From Silanimonas sp021297925 (GTDB lineage: Bacteria > Pseudomonadota > Gammaproteobacteria > Xanthomonadales > Xanthomonadaceae): 33,751 bases of DNA. This document shows positions 7,639 to 15,153 of this stretch, piece after piece; positions within the stretch are counted from its first letter, which is position 1, and the number at the start of each line of letters is the position of its first letter. The position numbers and the translations under genes are program-made. The stretch spans positions 1 through 33,751 of the forward strand of contig JAPZTL010000038.1 of the NCBI GenBank assembly GCA_027532825.1, given 5' to 3'. Under the pieces are notes generated by a model. That model had not been told where the DNA came from, did no database searches, and saw only the letters and a program-made list of their open reading frames with translations.

Positions 7639-8310
7639 ATGCCCCTTCGAACACCTCCGGCCTCCCTCCTGCTGATCGCGGCCTTCGCGGTGGTCGCGAC
7701 CGTCCTCGGGGTCGCCCAAGCCAAGGAGCCGGAGAAGCGGCTCTACCGCTGGACAGATGCCGACGGGAAGGTCCACTACACGGACTCGCTCCCGCCCGAG
7801 GTGGTCGACAAGGCCCGTCAGGAACTGAGCGCGCAGACCGGCTTGGTCCGCGAAGCGGTCGGCCAGGCCATGCCGGAGAAAGAGCGCCGGGCCGCGGAGG
7901 CCCTCGCCCAAAGCGCGGCCGAGCAGCAGGCACGGCGCGAGAACAACCGGCGCGCCGACGAGGCGAAGGTCAGCAGCTTCCGCACGGAGAACGATCTGCG
8001 CGCCGCGTATGCGCAGCGGACCGTGATGATCGACGACAACCTGGCGTCGCTGCGCGCGGCCATCGCCGCCCAGCGCGGCAGCCTGACGGAGCAACTCCAG
8101 ATCGCTGGCGACGCCGAGCTGTCCGGACGCCCCGTGCTGGAACGCACCGCAAAGGCGATCGAGGACATGCGTCGCGAGGCGGGGAACCAGGAGCAGACCG
8201 TGGCCCTGCGTTCGGCGGAGAAACAGATGCTGCAGGAAGAGCTCGACCGCCTTGTCGCCCTGTTCCGCGAACGCCAGGCCAAGGGCCTGACCGGCGCCAA
8301 CCCGCCCTGA
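7639..8310 (+). CDS. Exported DUF4124-domain protein with coiled coil
   Basis: A 223-residue protein of unknown function. An N-terminal signal sequence (about residues 1-28, ending VAQA) suggests export to the periplasm. It is followed by a DUF4124 domain with the hallmark LYRWTDADGKVHYTDSLPPE (about 34-53). The rest is Ala/Glu/Arg-rich and predicted helical, probably coiled coil (about 70-215). DUF4124 proteins are widespread in Proteobacteria and mostly uncharacterised. The ATG at 7639 follows pyrE by nine bases. Its stop is ten bases from the convergent algC stop, with no clear terminator between them. Confidence 0.85.
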   Translation: MPLRTPPASLLLIAAFAVVATVLGVAQAKEPEKRLYRWTDADGKVHYTDSLPPEVVDKARQELSAQTGLVREAVGQAMPEKERRAAEALAQSAAEQQARRENNRRADEAKVSSFRTENDLRAAYAQRTVMIDDNLASLRAAIAAQRGSLTEQLQIAGDAELSGRPVLERTAKAIEDMRREAGNQEQTVALRSAEKQMLQEELDRLVALFRERQAKGLTGANPP

Positions 8311-8320
8311 ACCAAGCCGG

Positions 8321-10642
8321 TCAGAACGGCAGCGCGAGGTCGCCGCGCACCGCGAGGAGCGCGGTGCGGAACTCCGCTTGCACGCGGGCCAGCGCGTCCT
8401 CGGTGTCGGCCTCGAACCGCAGGACGAGGATCGGCGTGGTGTTCGAGGCGCGGACCAGGCCCCATCCGTCCGGCCAGTCGGCGCGGACTCCGTCGATCGT
8501 CGACAAGCGGGCGCCATCGAAGCGGGCTTTCGCGACGAATGCCTCGATGAACGCGTGGGGCTCGCCCTCGGCCATCAGCACCTTGAGTTCCGGCGTACTC
8601 ACGGCCTTCGGAAGCTCGGCGAACACCTCCTCCGGCTCCTCGGCGCGCGTGGCGAGGATCTCGAGCAGGCGGGCCGCGGCGTAGAGGCCGTCGTCGAAGC
8701 CGTACCAGCGCTCCTTGAAGAAGAAATGGCCGCTCATCTCGCCGGCAAGCTCGGCGGCCGTCTCCTTCATCTTCGCCTTGATCAGCGAATGGCCGGTCTT
8801 CCACATCAGCGGGCTGCCGCCGTTGCGGAGCACGTAGCCCGAGAGATGCCCCGAGCACTTCACGTCGTAGATGATGCAGGCGCCGGGATTGCGCTCGAGG
8901 ACGTCGGACGCGAAGAGCATCAGCAGGCGATCGGGATAGATCATCTCGCCGCTGCGGGTGACCACGCCCAAGCGGTCGCCGTCGCCGTCGAAGGCGAGCC
9001 CGACGTCGGCGCCTGCGCGCTGTACGGCCTGCACGAGGTCCTCGAGGTTGTGCGGGTCGCTCGGGTCCGGATGGTGGAACGGGAAGGTGCCGTCGATGTC
9101 GCAATAGAGCGTCTCGACGTCCGCGCCAATCGCCTCGAGCAGGCGCGGGCCGAGGTCGCCGGCGACGCCGCTGCCGGCATCCACCACCACGCGCAGGCGG
9201 CGCTCGATCTGGATGTCGCCGGCGATGCGGTCGATGTAGGACTGGCCGATGTCGACGGTCTCGAGGTCCCCGCGCCGCTCGGCGACGGGCATGCGGCCCT
9301 CGGCGATGCGGACGTAGAGGTCGCTGATCGCGGCACCCGACAGGGTCTCGCCATCCACGACGATCTTGAAACCGTTGTAATCGGGTGGATTGTGGCTGCC
9401 GGTGACGGCGATCGCGCTGCCGAGCCGCAACTCATGCGCGGCGAAGTACGCCACCGGCGTGGGAACCATGCCAACGTCCGTGACGTCGATGCCGGACATG
9501 CGCAGCCCATCGATCAGGGAGCGCGCCATCTCCGGGGACGACAGGCGGCCGTCACGGCCCACGGCGATGCCGCGAAGGCCTTTTTCCCCCATCAGCGCGC
9601 CGATCGCACGGCCGATCAGCCGGGCGACCTCGGCATCGAGCGTCTGCCCGACCACGCCACGGATGTCGTAGGCGCGGAAGATGCTGCGGTCGACGGCGAG
9701 CTCCGGCGACGCCGGGCGGACGTCGATGGGCCTCGCGATCGGCCTGGCGACGGGCTTGGGCTCGGCCTCCATCTGCTCGGCCAGCGTGGGCTCGGCCGGA
9801 GGCAGGGCCTTGGCACGCTTCTCGACGAGGCGCTGGGCCCACGCTGCTGCCTTCTCGCGCGGCACGAGCACGAGGGCGAGGCCGCCGAGGATGACGAGCA
9901 GGCCTGCGACGCCCTCGACGAGCCCCCCCAGACCGAGGAGGCCCGGATCGGCATACGGGGCCGCGCCGACCACGCGAAGGCGCGAATGGGGGAGCGGCAC
10001 GGCGCCGAGCTCGGCGCTGCCGGCGAGTTGGACATCACCGGCCTCGACGAGGGCGTGGCTGCCCTGCCGCAGCGCCACGTAGCCGCCGGAAGGCACGTCG
10101 GCGACGAGCGGGGCCGTCAGGTCGTCGAGCGGACGGCGGACATAGCCGAGCGCCAGCAGGCCGTCCTTGCCTCGGATCGGCGCGGCGAAGGCGACCCATG
10201 CACGGCCCCCGTCCTGGACCACCGCGCTGCGCACGGCGTCGGCATCGAGCGCCGAGGTCAACAGGCCCAGCTTGCCGTAACCGAACTGCGCAGGCGCCGC
10301 CCACGCGGCGGCGAGGTCGGCGGGATGCACTTCCACCGCTTCGATGCCCACCCAATCACCGGCCAGCGCGACGCGCGCGGCATCGACGTCGCCCGCACGC
10401 AACGCGCCGGCCACCCCGGTCGCCCGCCGGAGGGCATCGAAGCGGGCCTGCTCGTTCGTGATCCACTCGCCCATCGTCGTGCCGGCCTCGGTGCGGATCT
10501 CGGCGATGCGGTCCACCAGCGCGCGCTGTCCGTGCAGGGTCCAGCCTCCCCAGGCCAACAGGGTCCCGGCGACGATGGCGACGACGGCGATGACGATGTT
10601 GAGGGGGCGGATCTTCGGCGTCGGGCGGGCGGCATCGGTCAT
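8321..10642 (-). CDS. algC: Phosphomannomutase/phosphoglucomutase with N-terminal membrane and periplasmic module (AlgC/XanA family)
   Basis: Interconverts mannose-6-P/mannose-1-P and glucose-6-P/glucose-1-P, feeding sugar nucleotides for LPS and exopolysaccharide. The 773-residue protein is much longer than the roughly 460-residue core enzyme. Residues 14-33 are a membrane helix, 34-235 probably periplasmic, and 240-260 a second helix; a Pro/Ala-rich linker follows. The enzyme core starts at about 318 (FRAYDIRG). It has the phosphoserine motif TGSHNPP with Ser416, the metal site DGDGDR with D552, D554 and D556, and a C-terminal phosphate-binding RASNTTP. I chose the ATG at 10642; the frame continues upstream through dut. 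Dut ends 13 bases earlier, and the gene is last in the coaBC–dut–algC operon. Long forms of this kind are known in Pseudomonas and Xanthomonas. Confidence 0.92.
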   Translation of the reverse strand: MTDAARPTPKIRPLNIVIAVVAIVAGTLLAWGGWTLHGQRALVDRIAEIRTEAGTTMGEWITNEQARFDALRRATGVAGALRAGDVDAARVALAGDWVGIEAVEVHPADLAAAWAAPAQFGYGKLGLLTSALDADAVRSAVVQDGGRAWVAFAAPIRGKDGLLALGYVRRPLDDLTAPLVADVPSGGYVALRQGSHALVEAGDVQLAGSAELGAVPLPHSRLRVVGAAPYADPGLLGLGGLVEGVAGLLVILGGLALVLVPREKAAAWAQRLVEKRAKALPPAEPTLAEQMEAEPKPVARPIARPIDVRPASPELAVDRSIFRAYDIRGVVGQTLDAEVARLIGRAIGALMGEKGLRGIAVGRDGRLSSPEMARSLIDGLRMSGIDVTDVGMVPTPVAYFAAHELRLGSAIAVTGSHNPPDYNGFKIVVDGETLSGAAISDLYVRIAEGRMPVAERRGDLETVDIGQSYIDRIAGDIQIERRLRVVVDAGSGVAGDLGPRLLEAIGADVETLYCDIDGTFPFHHPDPSDPHNLEDLVQAVQRAGADVGLAFDGDGDRLGVVTRSGEMIYPDRLLMLFASDVLERNPGACIIYDVKCSGHLSGYVLRNGGSPLMWKTGHSLIKAKMKETAAELAGEMSGHFFFKERWYGFDDGLYAAARLLEILATRAEEPEEVFAELPKAVSTPELKVLMAEGEPHAFIEAFVAKARFDGARLSTIDGVRADWPDGWGLVRASNTTPILVLRFEADTEDALARVQAEFRTALLAVRGDLALPF

Positions 10643-10655
10643 GCGTGGGGGGCCT

Positions 10656-11123
10656 TCAACGGGTGCCGGTGTGGCCGAAGCCGCCGTCGCCGCGGGCACT
10701 CGCGTCGAAGGCGTCGACCAAGCGCCAGCGGGCGCGGGCGATGGGGAGGAAGACAAGCTGGGCGACGCGGTCCCCGGGCTCGACGGCGACTGGCGCGCTG
10801 CCACGGTTCCAGAGGCTGATCATCAGCGGCCCCTGGTAATCGGCATCGATCAGGCCGGTGAGATTGCCGAGGACGAGGCCGTGCTTGTGGCCGAGCCCGG
10901 AGCGCGGCAACACCACCGCGCAGAGCGAGGCGTCGCCGAGATGGAAGGCGAGGCCGCTGGGGACCAGCGCCGCGTGGCCCGGGGCGAGGACGAGCGGCGC
11001 GTCGAGCATGGCGCGCAGGTCCATGCCGGCGGACTGCGCCGTCGCATAGTCCGGGAGCGGGAACTCGCGGCCGAGTCGCGGATCGAGGACGCGGAGCGCG
11101 ACGTCCGGGGTCGGCGTGCTCAT
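10656..11123 (-). CDS. dut: dUTP diphosphatase
   Basis: Hydrolyses dUTP to dUMP and pyrophosphate, keeping uracil out of DNA and supplying dTMP synthesis. The protein is 155 residues, the usual size of trimeric dUTPases. Conserved motifs appear in order: SAGMDLRA (motif 1), VLPRSGLGHKHG (motif 2, substrate Ser/Arg), GLIDADYQGPL (motif 3, catalytic Asp), WNRGSAPVAVEPGDRVAQLV (motif 4) and the flexible C-terminal GDGGFGHTG (motif 5). The ATG at 11123 overlaps the coaBC TGA (ATGA), implying coupled translation. Confidence 0.97.
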   Translation of the reverse strand: MSTPTPDVALRVLDPRLGREFPLPDYATAQSAGMDLRAMLDAPLVLAPGHAALVPSGLAFHLGDASLCAVVLPRSGLGHKHGLVLGNLTGLIDADYQGPLMISLWNRGSAPVAVEPGDRVAQLVFLPIARARWRLVDAFDASARGDGGFGHTGTR

Positions 11124-12322
11124 CCGGCCTCCAGGCGGTCGGCGATCCAGCCCACCAGTCCGTGCGCGAGGTCCGTCTTCCGCGCCGTCGCGAACTCGCG
11201 CTCGCCGCCGTTCCAGTACAGCGTGAGGGCGTTCTCGTCGGCATCGAAGCCGGAGCCCGGCCGGCCGACGAGGTTGGCGGCGATCGCGTCGACCTTCTTG
11301 GCGGCGAGCTTGCCGCGTGCGTAGTCCGCGACGTCGTGGGTCTCGGCCGCGAAGCCGAGCACGCAGCGCGGACGGGCCGGGTGCGCGGCGACCTCCGCGA
11401 GGATGTCGGCCGTGCGCTCCAGGGTGAGGAGCATCGCGCCCTCGCCTTTCTTGATCTTGCGGTCGGCGACCGCCGCGGGGCGGTAGTCGGCGACGGCGGC
11501 GGCGCCGACGTAGGCGTCCTGGCCGGGAAGCGCCCCGATCACCGCCGCATGCATCTCGGCGGCGCTGCGAACGTCGATCCGACGGACGCCGACCGGCGTC
11601 GCCAGCTTCACCGGCCCGGCGACGAGGAGGACCTCGGCCCCGACCTGCGCGGCCGCTTCGGCGATCGCGAACCCCATGCGGCCACTGCTGCGATTGCCGA
11701 GGAACCGGACGGGATCGAGGTCCTCGAAGGTCGGGCCGGCGCTGACCAGCAGGCGCCGCCCGGCGAGACGCGGCGGCACGGCCGAGGCGGCAAGGTCATC
11801 GACGAGGTCGGCGGGTTCACGCATCCGGCCCTCGCCGGTCTCGCCGCAGGCCTGCGACCCGGCCATCGGCCCGAGCACGCGCACGCCGCGAGCCCGCAGC
11901 GTGGCGACGTTCGCCTGCGTGGACGGGTTCGCCCACATGACGCGGTTCATCGCCGGCGCGACCGCGATCGGGGCCTCCGTGGCGAGGCAGAGGGTCGTGA
12001 GCAGGTCGTCGGCGCGGCCTTGGGCGACGCGGGCCAGCAGATCGGCGGTGGCCGGCGCGACCAGCACCTGCGTGGCCCAGCGGGCCAGCTCGATGTGGCC
12101 CATCGCTGCCTCCGCGGCGGCATCCCAGAGGGAGGTCCGGACCGGATGGCCGCTCAGGGCCTGCAGCGTGGTCGCGGTGATGAAGTGCTCGGCGCCGGCG
12201 GTCAGGACCACGCGCACCTCGGCACCGGCCTCGCGCAGGCGACGCACGAGATCCGCGGATTTGTAGGCCGCGATGCCTCCACTGACCCCCAGCAGCACCC
12301 GCTGTCCGCGCAATTCCAACAC
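11120..12322 (-). CDS. coaBC: Bifunctional phosphopantothenoylcysteine decarboxylase / phosphopantothenate--cysteine ligase
   Basis: Two successive steps of coenzyme A synthesis in one 400-residue cytoplasmic protein. The N-terminal CoaC flavoprotein half begins LLGVSGGIAAYKSADL and contains the substrate-loop region APAMNRVMW. The CoaB half begins near LVSAGPTFEDLDPVRFLGNRSSGRMG and carries the AAVADYRPA region. I chose the GTG at 12322, preceded by GAGGAG eight bases upstream. A TTG one codon later is possible, and the frame stays open to 12637 without good starts. It heads the coaBC–dut–algC operon and is divergent from radC. Confidence 0.95.
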   Translation of the reverse strand: MLELRGQRVLLGVSGGIAAYKSADLVRRLREAGAEVRVVLTAGAEHFITATTLQALSGHPVRTSLWDAAAEAAMGHIELARWATQVLVAPATADLLARVAQGRADDLLTTLCLATEAPIAVAPAMNRVMWANPSTQANVATLRARGVRVLGPMAGSQACGETGEGRMREPADLVDDLAASAVPPRLAGRRLLVSAGPTFEDLDPVRFLGNRSSGRMGFAIAEAAAQVGAEVLLVAGPVKLATPVGVRRIDVRSAAEMHAAVIGALPGQDAYVGAAAVADYRPAAVADRKIKKGEGAMLLTLERTADILAEVAAHPARPRCVLGFAAETHDVADYARGKLAAKKVDAIAANLVGRPGSGFDADENALTLYWNGGEREFATARKTDLAHGLVGWIADRLEAG

Positions 12323-12416
12323 TCTTGCCACTCCTCGACGTACGAGGCGGAAGCTTACCCCAGCCTCCATGCGGTTCGGACGGCGGCCCAGCCCACCGCC
12401 GGCGATCCTGCCGGCC

Positions 12417-13091
12417 ATGGGAATCCGGGATTGGCCTGTCGAAGAACGTCCGCGCGAACGGCTCCTCGCGCTCGGCGAGGCGGCCTTGGCGGACGCGGAG
12501 TTGCTGGCGGTGCTGCTGGGCACGGGCCCGAAAGGCATGGATGCGGTGAGCCACGCGCGCCGGCTCCTCGCCCAGACCGGGGGGTTGCGCGCCCTGCTCG
12601 ACCTCGATGCAGCCGCCCTGTGCGCGCTGCCCGGCATGGGCCCGGCCCGCGCGTCGTTGCTGAGGGCGGCCTTGGCCGTGGGTCATCGCCACCTCCGGGC
12701 GGAGCTGGTGCGCGGCGCCACGCTGGATGGCCCCCAACGGGCCGGCGAGTACTTCAGCCGCTGGCTTCGGCATGCCCCCAATGAACGCTTCGCCGCGCTG
12801 TTCCTCGACAACCGCCATCGCCTCCTTGCCGAGCGGGTGCTGTTCGAGGGCTCGATCGACAGCGCCGCCGTGCACCCGCGCGTGGTGGTGCAGGAAGCAC
12901 TGCGCTGCAATGCCGCGGCCGTGGTGGTCGCCCACAACCATCCCAGCGGGGTGGCGGAGCCCAGCGCCGCGGACCGCCAGCTGACCGTGCAGCTCAAGCA
13001 GGCTTTGGCGCTGGTCGACGTCCGGCTGCTCGACCACTTCGTCGTCGGCGACGGTCCCGCCGTGTCGATGGCAGAGCGGGGCTGGGTGTGA
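12417..13091 (+). CDS. radC: RadC family JAMM-domain protein
   Basis: A 224-residue RadC/YicR family protein. Despite the name, its role in DNA repair is unproven; the family has a JAMM/MPN metal-binding fold resembling deubiquitinating peptidases. The N-terminus has the characteristic RPRERLL and LLAVLLGTG and a helix-hairpin-helix stretch (ALPGMGPARASL). The C-terminus has the JAMM ligands in VVAHNHPSGVAEPSAAD plus a trailing Asp-rich segment. I start at the ATG at 12417 (MGIRDWP), where family similarity begins; the ORF remains open to 12273. The next gene is convergent, beyond a strong hairpin. Confidence 0.93.
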   Translation: MGIRDWPVEERPRERLLALGEAALADAELLAVLLGTGPKGMDAVSHARRLLAQTGGLRALLDLDAAALCALPGMGPARASLLRAALAVGHRHLRAELVRGATLDGPQRAGEYFSRWLRHAPNERFAALFLDNRHRLLAERVLFEGSIDSAAVHPRVVVQEALRCNAAAVVVAHNHPSGVAEPSAADRQLTVQLKQALALVDVRLLDHFVVGDGPAVSMAERGWV

Positions 13092-13102
13092 GCCTCGAAC
13101 GA

Positions 13103-13128
13103 CGAAGCCGCCCCGGGGGGCGGCTTCG
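13103..13128. terminator. Hairpin terminator between convergent radC and the beta-helix gene
   Basis: An 11-base perfect GC-rich stem, CGAAGCCGCCC (13103-13113) against GGGCGGCTTCG (13118-13128), with a four-base loop. It lies 11 bases after radC and 41 bases past the stop of the opposing gene, so it could serve both. No T-run follows on either side, so termination may be weak or factor-assisted. Confidence 0.6.
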
Positions 13129-13169
13129 GTCGATCCAGTGGCCGCGGGGCGCCCCGCGGCGTGGGGGCA

Positions 13170-14945
13170 TCAGAGCGGGCGGGTCCAGCCGAGCATCCAG
13201 TTGTCCGCCGGCGCGTCGCTGCGGAAGGCACCCACGTAATCCGTCGGAACGAACCAGTCGTTGAGCGCGGCCGGCACGCTGCCCGTCGGCGGGAACTGAC
13301 CCGCCGGGGCCACGCCGTTCGGCAGGACGCCCGTGGCCTGCAGCGCCGAGGTGCCGAGGACCCCATTGCCGCCCTGGCCGGCGAACCACGAGGCGGTGTA
13401 GCCCGCCGCCGCGCCGGAACCGTCGGTGGTGTTGGCCGCGCAGCCGAACGTGAGGATGTTCTGGCCGGTGAGTACGCCGGTCAGCGCGGTCGCCGGACCC
13501 GCCGCGGTCGTGGTCGGGGCGCCGGCGACCTGCACGCAGCTACGGCGGAAGCCCTGGATGAGCACGTTGTAGAAATTGCCGCCGGTGCCGCTGTTGAGCT
13601 GCATGCCGTCGCGGTTCGACCCGGTGGCCGCGGCACGCAGGGTGACGTTGGCGAACAGGCCGCGGGCGCGGGGGCTGGCGTCGGCATTGGTCGGGCTGTT
13701 GGACAGCTCGAAGCCGTGGTCCTCGCCAGCGCAGCCGCCCTGCTCCAGCACGCCGAACTGCATCTTGCCGGTGTAGCCCTCGTCCCAGTCGAAGGCATCG
13801 TCGCCCGGGCAGGTCACGACGGCGTAGCGCACGTTGGCCGTGCCGCCGAACCACTCGAAGCCGTCATCGGCGCCGCGCCAGGCCTGCAGGTACTCCAGCA
13901 CCGTGCCCGAGCCCACGGCGTTGAACGTGAAGGAGTTCAGCTCGCGGTTCGCGGCGAACACGTAGCCGGCGTAGCGGACCTGCATGAAGCGGACGACGCC
14001 GCTGCTGTCGGCCGCGTTGGTGCCACCGTAGCGGTTCGTGCTGTCCCATTCCGCCACGCAGTTCGGGTTGCAGTTCGCCGGGGCTTGGCCGGAGAGCACC
14101 AGACCGCCCAGTTGGCCCGCGGCCGGAGCGCCCGGGGCGCCCGGCAGCTCGTTGCCCGTCGTCATGATGATCGGGAAACGACGGCTGCCTTCGGCGAAGA
14201 TCTTCGAACCGCGGTTGACGGCGAGGTGGTCGAAGGAGTTCGCGGCGGCCGTCGAGACCAGCAGCGTGCCCGGCTCGATGCGGAGCGTCGCCGGGTTGCC
14301 CGAGGTGACGACGTCCGTACCCACCGACACCTTGCCCTGCATCACCCACGTGATGTTGTTGGTCAGCGTGCGGTCGCCGGTGATGGTCGACGGCAGCAGG
14401 CAGGCGCGGGGGCCGAAGGCCGGGGCAGGGTTGGAGAAGGACGGGCAAAGCGTGAACGCTTGCTGCCACGCGCAGGTGGCGGCGGTCGATGCGCCGATGC
14501 GCTGGAGGTTGAGCGTCTGGTCGGCGAGGCCGGTGCTGGCCTCCATGTCCAGGACCACCGTCATCGCGTTGCAGGTGTTCAGCGTCACGGTGGCGGTGCC
14601 GACGCGGGTGTTGGCGGCAGCGGCCGTGGTCGACCAGTTGCCGGCGGCGGTGCGGAAGATGCCGACCGTGCTCGACGTCGACTGGAACTCCGAGAACGAG
14701 TCCTGCAGCGAGATCCAGAACGGGTTGCCGGCGTTGTCGTAGATGAAGGTGGCGGCGAAGAAGGTGCCACCGGCGCCGCTGGCGTTCGGGATGTAGTCGA
14801 CCAGCACGCCGCGGCCGTCCTGCGCCGGGTTGAACCAGCTGCCGTCGAAGGCCTCGGACATGCGGATCGAGGCGCCGGCCTGCGTAGCGGCGAGGGCCAG
14901 CGCGCCGGCGAGCGCGAGGCGGGTCGGACGGATCATCAGGGTCAT
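13170..14945 (-). CDS. Secreted beta-helix-like protein with N-terminal WFNPAQ domain, function unknown
   Basis: A 591-residue exported protein. From the ATG at 14945 (GGAG six bases upstream) a signal peptide runs to about residue 25 (ALALAATQAGA). Residues about 30-150 contain GSWFNPAQDGRGVLVDYIPN and a beta-rich FIYDNAGNPFWISLQ segment, a module I recognise loosely from exported Xanthomonadales proteins. From about 190 the protein resembles a right-handed beta-helix: TLRIEPGTLL, GGLVLSGQAP, then the acidic DDGFEWFGGT and CPGDDAFDWDEGYTGKMQF, then GNFYNVLIQGF. It ends with DNWMLGWTRPL. I count ten cysteines in the mature region, which would suit disulfides in the envelope. It may be surface-exposed or extracellular. 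No catalytic site could be assigned. It is monocistronic and divergent from argS. Confidence 0.85.
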   Translation of the reverse strand: MTLMIRPTRLALAGALALAATQAGASIRMSEAFDGSWFNPAQDGRGVLVDYIPNASGAGGTFFAATFIYDNAGNPFWISLQDSFSEFQSTSSTVGIFRTAAGNWSTTAAAANTRVGTATVTLNTCNAMTVVLDMEASTGLADQTLNLQRIGASTAATCAWQQAFTLCPSFSNPAPAFGPRACLLPSTITGDRTLTNNITWVMQGKVSVGTDVVTSGNPATLRIEPGTLLVSTAAANSFDHLAVNRGSKIFAEGSRRFPIIMTTGNELPGAPGAPAAGQLGGLVLSGQAPANCNPNCVAEWDSTNRYGGTNAADSSGVVRFMQVRYAGYVFAANRELNSFTFNAVGSGTVLEYLQAWRGADDGFEWFGGTANVRYAVVTCPGDDAFDWDEGYTGKMQFGVLEQGGCAGEDHGFELSNSPTNADASPRARGLFANVTLRAAATGSNRDGMQLNSGTGGNFYNVLIQGFRRSCVQVAGAPTTTAAGPATALTGVLTGQNILTFGCAANTTDGSGAAAGYTASWFAGQGGNGVLGTSALQATGVLPNGVAPAGQFPPTGSVPAALNDWFVPTDYVGAFRSDAPADNWMLGWTRPL

Positions 14946-15018
14946 CGGGAACTCCAAGCGGGGAGGCGGCCGTGGAACGGCGGCGGTCAAGTGACGGCCG
15001 CGCAAGCATCGACGCGCC

Positions 15019-15049
15019 CCGTGACAGCCCCTTGGCCGAACCGTGACAG
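15019..15049. repeat. Two direct CCGTGACAG repeats, 22 bases apart
   Basis: CCGTGACAG occurs at 15019-15027 and again at 15041-15049, a spacing of two helical turns. The pair lies about 75 bases upstream of the beta-helix gene start (minus) and about 105 bases upstream of the argS start. It looks like a tandem operator for a dimeric or cooperative regulator. No matching regulator can be named. Confidence 0.4.
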
Positions 15050-15153
15050 GGAGGTTTCAGGCGGCATCGGGGGGCTTCCGGTACACTGCTTGGTCCCTTG
15101 CCGGGAGCGGGTCGCCGCGCCCCTGCCGGCCTCCCGCCCTGCCGGACCGCCCC

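Noticed and set aside
8378..10819. Plus-strand open frame of 813 residues opposite algC
   Set aside because: Opposite-strand shadow of a clear algC; its composition is typical of antisense frames in high-GC DNA.
12331..12347. Short inverted repeat CCTCG-acgta-CGAGG over the coaBC ribosome-site region
   Set aside because: A five-base stem is too short to claim an RNA switch; it is only weakly suggestive.
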